Shown: in pieces, positions 45,079 to 56,985 of the stretch
Layout: every line of letters starts with the position of its first letter
Position numbering within the stretch: the first letter of the stretch is position 1
Origin: Apostichopus japonicus
Taxonomy: Eukaryota > Echinodermata > Holothuroidea > Aspidochirotida > Stichopodidae
Assembly (NCBI RefSeq): GCF_037975245.1
Contig: NC_092565.1
Span: 18,951,999-19,015,998 of the forward strand
Reading direction: 5' to 3'
Length of the DNA stretch: 64,000 nucleotides
Made by a program: the position numbers and the translations under genes
Notes under the pieces: model-generated
What the model was told of the DNA's origin: nothing
Databases searched by the model: none
What the model saw: only the letters and a program-made list of their open reading frames with translations

Positions 45079-47790
45079 TAATATCAACATATAACCATAG
45101 AATGTCTAAATTGGTTTATATCACCTTCAATCCATATTTTCACAACATCTGTACTTAAAAGTATGCTTTTACATAAAGGCTGAATAGGCAATAATGGTAT
45201 CTGATAATATTCGCTAATATACAAGCATTATAGACGTTAGGTCATTTTAGCTCTTTTTTTCGGACAATATAACCTTTCGAGCGGATATACACGATCACTC
45301 TATGATCTCATTATCCGCTTTCCAAGAATTCCTGCAATCTGGAAGAGAACATAGGCCTATATATATATGGGCGTGTAATCAATCAGCATTTCTTAAAAGA
45401 AACATTTGTATTGTAATGAATGACTAAAATGTTAAGTAATAATAAACTGAGAATTACATAAGTCATAGATCACTGTGATAATATAACGTAAGATAAATTG
45501 GCCATTGGCTGACAACTTTATTTATACGTTTGGTTAGATATACTAGTATATCAACGCCAACGTTATACAGTAGGCTATATCACCACAAGCACATAGCAGA
45601 CTATACTAAAATTCTGCTTATGACGCGGTTGACTACAACATTTTATCTTGAATTTATGCAACACATATAATTGCCGCTTGACTGATTTGGCACATGCCAT
45701 GACATGTGTTCATGTGTTGTTGACGTATATATTTTCGTAAATCAGAAATTCCTCTCTGCGGAGTTGTCGATATATGTTGATCTTTTCACACCGGGAGTTT
45801 TTAAACATCTAGGACATGTCGAAAATATTTGTTCATAGAAGTATAAACCATACAGTCTGTAATATAATTTTTATTTTCATAACAATGTTTTCAATTTTGA
45901 TGTTGACGTTAATACTGATATCTTCAATTTCTAAGATGGCGTCCAAAATTAATTTTCTTTCGAAGTAAAGATAAGGAACCGTATCAATAGAGTATAAAAG
46001 AAGACATCGGGTTCGGTTAAGTAATAATTCCGAGTTAATGCCGGGAAATCTATACTGTTTCTTACAAGTAAGGGCCGAATAAATGGACAATCAAACCCGG
46101 AATAGCCTATCCCAATTGTTTACACAAGTTAGATGTACCTTATGCAGGGGCCCCGCACCCGCGTATACGTCTAGGGGGATTTATACGGTCTGTTAGCTTC
46201 TTCAGATTATAAGCAAGTACCGGTACACCCCCCCCCCCCCCACCCTCCCTTCCCCCTCACTGACCGACAGATGATAAATGCTTAGTTTTCGCCTCTGATA
46301 TTATATGTTATGTCGAACAAAAGGTATTTTTGATATGGCGTAAACAGATAATTGAAGGCAGAAAGAACGGCTTCACTTTCCGTCAGAAGTCATGTATTTT
46401 TAGCTCCTGTGACTTATAGCAGATCTCTGGTAGAAAAACTATCAACAAACAAACAGCTGTGCGCTCACTTTTGTGTGTAAAACGTCTGTATGAGACAGTG
46501 CCATGCTGGTTAAAGTGTCTTAATATAGATCGTATAGCAGCAATGCACGTTATACATGATAAAGCGTACGGATTGCGCATATATGCTATTCTAGTATATA
46601 TACGATATTTAAAACCTGACGTCCGAGCATGGTAACCTACAGACTAGAGATGTTTTTCAGTAATATCAAGAGACTCACACCAACGTAGCCAGAACTCTGA
46701 TAAGCTTGGCTGACGGTGTATCCCAGAAGTACTGTTACTATAGGTAAGACCATGAGCCTGCCGAATTCAGCCGAACTACCGGTATTTTATAGTAGGATAT
46801 TCTACTCAGTCGAAACATAAGATGTATGCCAATGGTTATCACAGCATTATGTAAATGAATACATTGCAAGTGATATTTATGACGATAAACCATAACTAGA
46901 CCCCTTTACTAGACTTTTTACACTTTATCAGGGAAGAACTGACCTCTCCATGCGTCTAGACCTAATGGTAACCCTATTTATAGTCACGATATGCCTTTTG
47001 ACGTCTGAACTTAAAATGTTGTCATGTGGAAAACCTCATGCACCCTCGCTACAGGGGTGTCGTTTTCAACGGCCCCATCAGGCACACCGTCTCATTCATC
47101 AAATCATGTCCCTGCATGCCATAAAAGTTCCTGCCCCTACATAAATCAGTCGCGGATTTAACAATCTCCTCCCATCGTTGAAAATCACTGCTTCGCTGAT
47201 GAGATTTATTGGACTTAAAACAACTGAATATGCTTTCACTGTCTACCTTAGTATGTTTCCTTTCATAGTCGAGTATGGGAGACTATATCAGATTGGGCAA
47301 AATTCATCGCATGGTAGAGCTTCAACACACATTTCGACCATTTCCATGTTTCGCGATTCCAAGTATCCCACAGGGCCATATATATTTTCGGTTTCACCAT
47401 GGTAACATTACTAATTTCTCTATATTTTAATATTTCTATATGAAGACATGTACCTTGACAAACGTAAAACACCTATACATTACCATCTTGGTACTTGTTT
47501 GATCCAATTTCCGCGTACTCCCTTTCTGCCAACCTTGAATCATTACGCGTTTAACGATTTACCACAGACGGACGTCGTCATTAAAGGAGTGAAAAGAACC
47601 TAAACAAGGGTTGAGATGGTCAAGGTCGGACGCATTTCACAGTCTGAAAGAGCGCCACCTTAATGCTTCTGCAGCGCATCAATGAGCATTTCCGATGGTA
47701 CGTTGCTTGTCAGTGAATAAAAATGTCTTACTACAATTAATTTCTCCATTGACACCATTGATATCACAACATATTCAGCTTTTGCCACCA

Positions 47791-47870
47791 TGACCGTTTA
47801 GATTTTGAGCTAGAAGAGCTCAAAGTTTAGCATAGTGCTCCCCAACCCATCTGCCAGCTCTCGCTGCAGA
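47791..47870 (+). repeat. Short dispersed repeat, copy 2
   Basis: Second copy of the element at 45003-45078, 2.8 kb away; the first 28 bases are identical. Confidence 0.75.
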
Positions 47871-50162
47871 ACATTCTTTTTTTCAGCCAGGATTTTCTAA
47901 AATGCCTCAATCCTCCAGATTTTTAGATCATCCCAGTAATTAATTGCATCCTCAGCAACATTCAGGCATGAAGAAGAAGAAGAATGATGACTCAGAAAAA
48001 TGCCCCCCTAAAAATCACTATAGTAGGACAATTTTGGACTATTTTCCGACAATGGTTAACCTTTTAGGAGGACGCGTGCATGCACTACTCAAATTGTGGT
48101 ACGGTACCTATATATGCATATATGACGAAGAGGTGTTTTAACAAAATCAGCAGTAGTCAATATTGGCTAGACATTTCAGAAAAAGGAAAGAAAAAAAATT
48201 TAAAAATAGATCACCCCCCAAAAATTATTCTCTTATAAGCTATGCAGCCATTACTCAAAGTAAGTACGGTACAAACATGGACGCCCTAAGGGAGTTGTTC
48301 ATCAAATAAAGATGAGGTAGTGGGTAATCACTGAACCGTGATTTGATCATCAATATTTCGTGGTCCCGACACTTTTCATTTTACCATTTCACAATTTTTC
48401 CACGTTCATTTCATTATTTGAAATAATGCTTGCTGAGTATATATACCGTATCCAAACACCTAAACTTAGATGTAATTTTCTTATAGAATAACGTCAAGAG
48501 ATGATGAAAATCTATCCAGCAAAGTCGTTTTAAACTCCACGATCTCTGTGTTGTAGTCACAAAAATGGTCCAGCAGAGTATATAGTCACTGTTCTCATTG
48601 CCATGGAACGAACAAAGTTTAGATATCCTACTGCCAGTGACAATTTCTCGTCATGATGGCTGAGATAATATAAACAAACTGTCCATAATCTAAAGATTTC
48701 ATCAAGTTTTCATTTCTCTCTTGGCACTTTGATATCATGCATGGCTTCATTATATGGGCTTGCTTATAATTGGGTAATTCTTTCCCTTCAGCAGACGACC
48801 CATCCTCATTCTTGTTAGTTTGTTCAGGAGTGCCACAGTCACGTGCATACCAGACTGGTATATAGGTCGGCTAAAAAGGGACTAAGCCCACAATATCGCT
48901 CAATGTGCATGGAGTAGTTACAAACAGGGCCGGAGGGAAGGGACCTGGCGAAGGAAGAGAGACCCGGGGGATGGAAGGGAGTGAAGGACATGGAAGAGGG
49001 AAGTCATGAGCAATAATGCTAATAAAGCAAAGAATGAAATTCTGTAAACTCAATCACTTCCTCAGACGTAAACTATATGGTGACGTTAAATCACGGAGGT
49101 ACCGCTTAATCACATTATACGCCCGCCCCAAGGGGCTTTTGTATTATGCGACAAAGCTATACCACCAAACACAAAGAAGGAGATAAAGAAACAAAACACA
49201 CAAGCAGCCCTTATTTGAAGGTTGATATAGAGAATCGCTCACTCCTCGACCACATTTTCGTATGTAAAAACTGGTATTTGATATTTTGTTGAAACTAATG
49301 TCATATTAACATGTTTAGGTGTAGGCTATACTTGACCGACAGGGATATGAAACGGATACCTGAAAGAATATATAACACCTTATTCTACCACATTAAAAAG
49401 TGCATTATCGGAATAATGAAAGTAATGATATAGTTCGATTCATTGCAAATGAAAATAAAACGTTGCACTAAATTTGTGGGACACAAAATTTGGTGGATTT
49501 GGATTAAACAGTTCAATAACGAGCCAATTCAGAGAAGCCATATTGTTGTCACAACACATCGAATTTTCGACAGATCGAGAGTCATTAGCTATATGTGAAT
49601 ATTGCAAGATTTGCTAGTAGAAAACTTTCACACCTTTACTATTTTACTAGCGTATTTAAAACGTACATAATGTTGAAATATTGTTAAGTAGATAACCTTA
49701 TAACGTAATGGGAACGTAATCAGAATAAAAACTAGGTGTGTTAACATTTTCATTAGAAGTAACCAACGTATGTCGACGTATTTTTAAGGTCTACTGATTC
49801 AGCGCTTGGTCAGTTCTCGGTGTGGTAGGAACATTTGACTCTGCAACTATATAATCCGGGCCTTGACCCCCTTTGGTAACCACGATAATCGATCCGCTAA
49901 TTTAGGCTACTTATCGAAACCGAGAAAAGATAACCTACTTTATCATTACTGTTAAACTAAACAAGTAAGGGTGTTTTTAGTAAGGAAACTTTTATAATGT
50001 CAATGTATCTTCCATTTACTCTTGTCGATCATTATGAAATGATTACTTTCTCTCACAATGAAATATTACGAGAATGATTTTGGAATTAAGCTTTGATGAG
50101 ACGATCCCTTATTGTTTTGCACTTGTTTAGGCGCGAGAATGAACGCAGGCTGCGTTCTAGTT

Positions 50163-50176
50163 TGACCTTTTGACCT
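50163..50176. promoter_or_regulatory. DR2-like nuclear receptor site
   Basis: TGACCTTTTGACCT reads on the minus strand as AGGTCA-AA-AGGTCA, a perfect direct repeat with 2-bp spacing, about 190 bp upstream of the KDM3-like start codon. A 17-bp palindrome (50141-50157, GAACGCAG-G-CTGCGTTC) lies beside it. Function not shown. Confidence 0.4.
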
Positions 50177-50346
50177 TGAAAGACCGCTGTTCTAATCTGT
50201 GGAATGTTGATTACTGCGCACTACACTGTCAACAAGCACTTCGTCAGCTTTTACCGTACCACTATGAGTATGACTATAGCTATTTAGACCAGTTCGTTGT
50301 ATACCTATTCTTGAACTTGCGAAACAACTAAGAAAATCGCCGAAAA

Positions 50347-50376
50347 ATGTCTGAAGCTTTTCCATTATGGGAATAG
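50347..50376 (+). CDS. Upstream ORF overlapping the KDM3-like start
   Basis: ATG at 50347 (A at -3) opens MSEAFPLWE and stops at TAG 50374-50376, overlapping the main ATG (50367) out of frame. If the transcript begins upstream, this could reduce translation from the main start. Existence in mRNA is inferred. Confidence 0.45.
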   Translation: MSEAFPLWE

Positions 50377-50525
50377 AATATCGAGAGGAACTAGTCGGTA
50401 AAAGATTTTTGTGTGTCGTTGGGAATTTAAAGCCTAAAACACCAATTTCAGAGTGGCCGTGGCGTGCTGGTATTATACGGGCCGTTGACAAGACTACACC
50501 GGCTGTACACGGCAAAGACGCAATT
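50367..50525 (+). CDS. First coding exon of KDM3/JMJD1C-type lysine demethylase
   Basis: 53 codons, MGIEYREELVGKRFLCVVGN ... WPWRAGIIRAVDKTTPAVHG, ending KDAI with donor GTAAGT at 50526. The N-terminus of human JMJD1C is of the form 'ELVGKRFLCVAV...WRAGVIRAVS...', and KDM3A and KDM3B have the equivalent 'LVG(K/R)RFL...W.(S/A)G.(I/V)RA(V/M)'. The start is set by an in-frame TGA (50352-50354), A at -3 and G at +4. The next exon should begin with a YVEFD...W..W-like segment; I did not find it before 64000. The rest of the gene, including the zinc finger and JmjC domain, would be outside the window. KDM3 proteins remove H3K9 methylation and act with nuclear receptors; that is family knowledge. 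JMJD1C is the closest match, but an invertebrate KDM3 pro-orthologue is equally possible. Confidence 0.82.
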
Positions 50526-53500
50526 GTAAGTTCGCTTTTACGTTACCTATATTTCAATTGTTAGTGGCGGAGAACACTAATTGTTGCACTCACTAAGAGT
50601 AGCTGTGAAATTGTTTGTTGGAAATGAAACATTGGGATGCGAATATGGAATTGATATATTTACTTTTCATTATGAAATACATTGTGCTTCATAATAAACC
50701 TTGCAAATTCCCCAACTTTTTGTAATATTGCTGAGCTAACATAGTCCACAGTAGACTATCTCAATGTCAGTCAGTACCGGTAAACTGGGGGGCCTGAAAT
50801 GCATCTGTATTTCACACATGACGACCAAGCCATGCAATAGCTTGTTTTTGTAATTGATGCAGAAAACAGAACATGTAGATTTAAAAATTCCAGAAAGTCA
50901 TAACTAAGGAGTTAATTGACAAGGGAAATACAATGAGTGTAATTTATTAAGCAGAAAATGCGCGTTTGAAGTAGCCTAGCCTACTGTACAAGCAAGCTGT
51001 TTAGAAATACAGAACCAATTGTGCCAACACACGATAAGGGAATCAAATATTTCAGCACTGGCAATACTGTATTAGCATTGTCTGTCAAAACCTACAGGTA
51101 CGGTATGGGTTTACTGAAAAATATTGGTTTGATTGTGTATCAGTGTGTGCAGCTTCATTTAAAGTTGCATTTTAGTCGAAGGCAAGGACAAACTTGAACA
51201 GATAATCATCAGTTAAGCATTTATGTGACATATATTGAATAATATCCTAAGGCCTAGTTTGATTTGCCTGGCCCAGTGGGGACATGCAAACTGTGAATGT
51301 GAAAATATTGTGTAGTTTGTACACAATACATATACTGCTAAGTATTGCCACCTATAATAATAATAATTGTAGTAATAATAATAATACTCTCACCTCAGTG
51401 ATTCAGTAGGCAGTTAATTAGAACAACACATGTCAAATGTTGTAGTCTACTTATTTAGGTAGAGAAATGAGCATCTCAATGTTCAAATTTAGGTCAGAAT
51501 CGATGGTAGAAGGTCTCTATATTGACAATACATCTTTTTAAAACAATTTTCTTGAGCAAACTTTTGTTAACATAACCCTGACATTTGTTCAAGGTACCGA
51601 TGGTTTGAATTTTCACCCTTAGAATTAATAATGCACTTCTCTATGGAAACCGCAGGTTAACTTAAAATCTGACCCAATTGGTATTAACTGGAAAAGAAAA
51701 ATATCTTGTAATGATATTATTGCTAAATTTGCACTGTTGTGACAGTTCAGTGCCCCTTTTCAAAAAAAAAGAAAAAAAAAAAAGGCTATATATGTATTAT
51801 TTAGAATTTGAAATGCTTTGTTAAATTAAACAAAAAAAGTAACTGCTAGAAGTGACTCATTGAAAGGTTGTACAGTTGTCAAATATTTTCAGAATGTTAG
51901 GGACAGTGTGAATACATAACACTAATGGTGTGATAAAGTCAGATTACTTTTGCTTTTGTGGCCTATAACACTTATTATGCATATTTTCACTGTACAATAG
52001 AATGAAATATATATAACAATAGCTGTCACTCCCACATTTAGATGAACTCTGTAGCGGTACCACATGGTTTTAGATGTAGCCTAGCCCTGTACCTAGAAGT
52101 TTTTAACTTCAGTATTCTGAGAGAAGAAAGGCAAAATCACACTGTTCACCACCACAGTGGGAAAAGCAAAACAGACTATTGATAGAAAGAAAGCAAAGAG
52201 AAATAGTCTATGAATTTATGAAAGAATAAAGTGATATTTTCTGTTACCTAGAAATACCAAAACTTAAAAAGATGTTATCATGCTTGGTGAAAGCAGTTTT
52301 TTGTTTTTTGGAGATGTCGATACAGGGTTTATTGACATTAAAGTTTGCTATATATACTAAGATGCACACACTTATTTCTAATACAGATCAGCCATTTTGT
52401 TAAGGTCTGTCAAATAGATGTGTATCTGCTATGCATTGACTTGTTGGTGGCACCAGCTACTGTACTATTACTTGGTTTCCTAATTGGTTTATGAAGCAGT
52501 TCATTGAAACGTGTATATTGCACATGCCTTTATTATCATTGATTAGTTAATTATAAATATGGAATAATTTATCTGGTGTCACAAAAGTGCCATGCGAAAT
52601 GTGAAAATTGCATAATACAAGTGCAAAATATCATAGCAGTATTTGTACGCAGAAAGCGTAATATTTTACAGACAAGAGACAAAGTTCGGAGCCTTCGAAA
52701 TTAGCTTCACAAAATTTGAAGCACTAAAATAATTAGTCCCTGAATAAGTAATTAACCTTTTCAAGAGGAAAAAGTGAATCAAACTTATGGATATGTATAT
52801 CAAGTTAAATGCCCTGAAATATTTTGCCCAATAACATTTCAATATTTGTTATTAAGAGTAGGTACTACTTGTCAGTAAACAAAAGATGTGAAATTCAAGG
52901 AAGTTGACATTTAAGAAGACTTGACACATCCTACGGAAACTTGGCAATATGTGAATGGATCCTCAAACAAAAGTAAACATCATACATACAACATTGCAAA
53001 ATCCTTTTGGATGTAAACCTTCTTGTCATCAACTTATAATTAAATCAAATACTCTTTAATACAAAACTTGGAATCATTTCAACTAGCTCTATTTTCCTAA
53101 CGTAAATTGTTTAAATTACACTAGATATAGCGCCCTACTGTGTTTTAAAAAAATAAAGGTAGTGCAATATATATAGCAGGTCACATGTATATTTTGAATT
53201 TAAATTCTTTGTAAGGCAAAGTTCCAACTCATGTGTTACTTTGGTCCATAACTGTTCAAAGCAGAGGACATGAGTCACTGTTGTTGGCATATTGACTGTT
53301 TTCTTTTGCAAGCCTAGTTTAAAAGTTCAACTTACAGCTCAAGACTTGAACTTACAGTTTAGCCCATGCAAAGTTCCTCATGGTTTGCTTCTCATTTAAA
53401 AAGACCACTACAGGAAATTAAATATTTATTTATTTATGAAATGGTTAAATTTGGCCCTGTTTTACTACCTTTAATATTAATAATATTTACCAATTCAAAA

Positions 53501-53873
53501 GTTAAAAGATAACTGACAGTCAAATATATATATCGCTTGAGAATTGTCACTCAAAGAATCAGGCATAGAATTCTGCTATTTTAGTCTCTCGCTAAAACAA
53601 TGGTACTGCTACAGATAATTTACACGCCAGAACGAAGTTCTCACCAGTTGGCATTTTCCTGAATCGCAACGCATATCAGTGACTGTATAGGCTTATGAGA
53701 GCAGCACCCATATTTTTACCGATAATAATAAGTAGTAATGCCAGGCCTGTGTTAGGTATGGAAATCATGCCCATTCTGGGCTGTCTTTACCATGTTTTTA
53801 TGTTCTTTATTGTCTCTTGGGCAGGAAAATGCAAGTACTGTACCCTCCTTTTCAATTTTTGTTATTTTCAAAC

Positions 53874-53947
53874 AGCAAATTCCACTGGCATTAAGCCAGT
53901 AGTAGTAGTACTAATGAAATAAAACAGCCCAAATTTAGAGGCCTGAT
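53874..53947 (+). repeat. Dispersed hairpin repeat, copy 2
   Basis: CAGCAAATTCCACTGGCATT, AAGCCAGTAG, an insert of about 18 bp, then AAAACAGCCCAAATTTAGAG and GCCTGATT. Same block order as 17209-17270 (minus) and 59606-59655. Confidence 0.65.
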
Positions 53948-56903
53948 TACTGTACCTTGATCATACCAGCTATTGTACTACATGGCTACTAAGGTGTAAC
54001 TTAAACACTATTTATACTACTTTCATGCTATTCATTGAAACTAGTGAGTCACACCTAATGTTTGAGATTAAACCTTCTTCTGAACCCCAAAGCAAAGAAA
54101 ACGTTCTCCTTGGGTAAATTTCTGAGAACCTGTAGTGGATGATGACTTGGCGAATGATGGTTGAGGTTATTGAAGAATTTTAGGGATTTGTAATTAAAAT
54201 GCAGAGCTTTAGAATTCCCAAAGTCCCTATTTAGTCATATTTTGAATGACTTATCATATGATTGCCATGTGAACATTTTCTGTCACAGTCAATATTCTTG
54301 AGTTTAGAGCTCTCTGCACATACAGTAGTCCTTGATGAAGAAAACAATATATATACGAAGAGGTTAAAAGTTAAATATTAACAGACTTTGTTGAATAGCT
54401 GGGTTGAAAAGATAGACACACACACACTGAAAGGAGATTTGGTAAAAAATTGAGTACAAGTTGTACTTGGCAACTGTTGATAAATATACTGTAGCCATAC
54501 ATTGTCCTGGACAGGCTTAACAGCAGATCTAACTATCTATTTAAGGTTATTACCATTCGGCTGCCAAGTTTTAAATTAACCTGTGGGTCTCTCTTCAGAT
54601 GGAAAATGTGACTCACATGTTTACCCCCAAAGAAAGCTACTTGAATCAAGTTCCCTAGGAACAAGACAAAATTAATCTGGCACAGACTTTTGTACTGTGC
54701 TACTGTGGAGAATACGATCAATCCTAACTTACATGCCGTGAATTATTCATAATTTAGTCAATATTATGTGTTGAAATTATTGTTTGTCTGTCAGACATTT
54801 CAAATTTGACAACATTTGTGGATTGAATATTTAACTTAACCATCATGATTTGTTCACTACAAAAGAGGCCTCCTTTAAGTAGTCGCTGAATTATGGAGAA
54901 GTACTCTGCTGGCTTTCCTTTTAACCAGGCTCCTGTGTCTCTCAGCTACCAGCAGGATCAAGATATTTGTGCTAGAATGGCTAACACATAAGTGTTGTTA
55001 ATGGCTTGAACCCCAGTGGTATAGTATATAGTACAAAAGTATTGTGTAGTATGCTGGTTTCATATACTGTACTGTACAAGCACAGTGTGTGTACAGTACT
55101 TGCTATAGTAGAACTGATCAATAGTGTATATATAGCAAGGCAACAGGGTTATGGGCTATGCTCTGTGTGGGTCACTGGTGGTATTTACAATCAGTGTCTT
55201 CATAGTGTTGAATGAAGGGATTATTGTAAGCCTCAAGAACCAGCTATTGTTTGCAGATTTCTTTCTGGTTACACATTGTGTTGTTGTTGTCATGCAAAGC
55301 TCTTTTATTGTTGATAGTGGGTTCTAAGAAGGTTCACAGAGACAAGGCCACCTCTTCTAGCTCTGTTTTTTTCGTTCTCCTGTTTTTTTTTTGAACAGGT
55401 GTCTTTTTTCCAGAGGAAATATAAATTAAATATTAACCATTCTAGAAATGAAGGGGGGGGGGGGGGCGTTGTATGAATCAAATCTGGTATTGACATTCAT
55501 AGCGTGGAAATGGTTATGTATTCGAAAGAAAATGTTTAGCGTCATAGGATCAGGAAGTTGTTTTGCAACTGAAATACGGTTGGTAAGGTAATCCTTATCA
55601 TGCCTACAGTTACTGTAGACACGGACTAGAACTCCTTATGTTTTATCTTATCTGTGTTAATATCCAAATTGAGTGGAATTAGAGAAGTTGAGCTATGAAA
55701 CAACAGTCTTTGGACTTTGGCCTAAACTTTACCTTAAGTAGAGAAGATGTGTACTTAAAAGAAATTTGCCGATCACATCTGAGTGGATGGCTAATGTGGA
55801 AATTCAAAAATTCAACCGATCAGGATAAATTGAATAACGGATATCATATCATTTCATAACATGCTCGGAAAGATTAATATACATTATGGAATTTGTTTCT
55901 ACAAATACCCTCAATTTTGTCATTTTTCTCATGCTGTTGTTATCAATCGCAGATAACCTCGTCCGTTGCCACACAAAGTTGTCTGATCTTTTCTGTTATT
56001 CACCATTCTCATATTAATGTCAGATCTTATCAATTCTCTGTTGCCTCTTTAGTTCCCTAATTTGTGACACACTTTTTACGAAGTGTTTCATTATGATCAA
56101 TCCATCCATGTATGAATGAATATGTCAGCCTTTTTAGCTTTGCACTTTCTCAGAACAAGCCAGAAACATTAGCTAATTGTGTTACCAAGGTCATATGATA
56201 TGTATACATGTGTGTGTTAGATTGATTTGGAAATATGGCATTAGAATCCCATTGTCTGCTATTATTCATTCATATTAGCAGTCGCCTCTTCTTTGATGTG
56301 CTGAGGGAGTGAGGGACAATTGGAGAATCTGACTAAATGCTAGGTTGGAGAAAAGTAGATTCATGTTCTTACAAAGCGGCTCCTCGAAAATCAATCAATT
56401 CAGGAATGGATTAAAACTTGTGTGAGAAATATTGATGATGTTTCGATATAAATTTCAAATTGAAATGATTTTATAGATGTGAAGCTGTATCATAAACCTA
56501 CAATTTTAGGACATTGTTGAATAGCTTATGTTTGATATAATTTGAAGGATTTATTTGTAACTTCAATTTCCTAGGCTTTATATTATGTATTTTGTAATCC
56601 ATCTTCCATAAAAAGTAGTCATAGACAATAAGAAATACATGCATGTACATGTACAATTACACACATACATACTGTATACACACATACATACTGTGAACAC
56701 AAACATACACAAATATAAGCTATGTACAAACTTATTATTTTCATGATTCGTGACATGCTACCAAGAATTTATGTGCAGTGCTACATTCCAAAGTTGGAAT
56801 TCAATTGTATTTACTAATTTTGGTATCTATTTAATTCACAAATTGAAAAAATATTGAAACTGAATAATGTATTTTTTACCATTGTTAAAGTGTACCTATA
56901 CTG

Positions 56904-56985
56904 TACTTATAGGAGGGGAGGGGAAGAAGATGGGGGAGGGGAGGGGAGGGGAGGAGGAAGATGGGAAGGGGAAGAGGAGGAAAAA
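56904..56985. repeat. G-rich purine tract
   Basis: Nearly uninterrupted AGGGG/GGGGA purine sequence with many runs of three or more G; candidate G-quadruplex or triplex-forming tract on the plus strand. Confidence 0.85.

Larger units (their letters stand above)
41755..50366. other. Intergenic region between divergent PAAT and KDM3-like genes
   Basis: About 8.6 kb without a recognisable exon. It contains poly(G/C) runs (42421, 44016, 44154, 46230), a dispersed repeat pair (45003-45078, 47791-47870) and a homeodomain-site-like cluster near 44420-44456. A TATA-like GAATTATAAG on the minus strand (about 41810-41819) lies some 60 bp upstream of the PAAT ATG and may be its core promoter; this is weak evidence. 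Confidence 0.5.
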
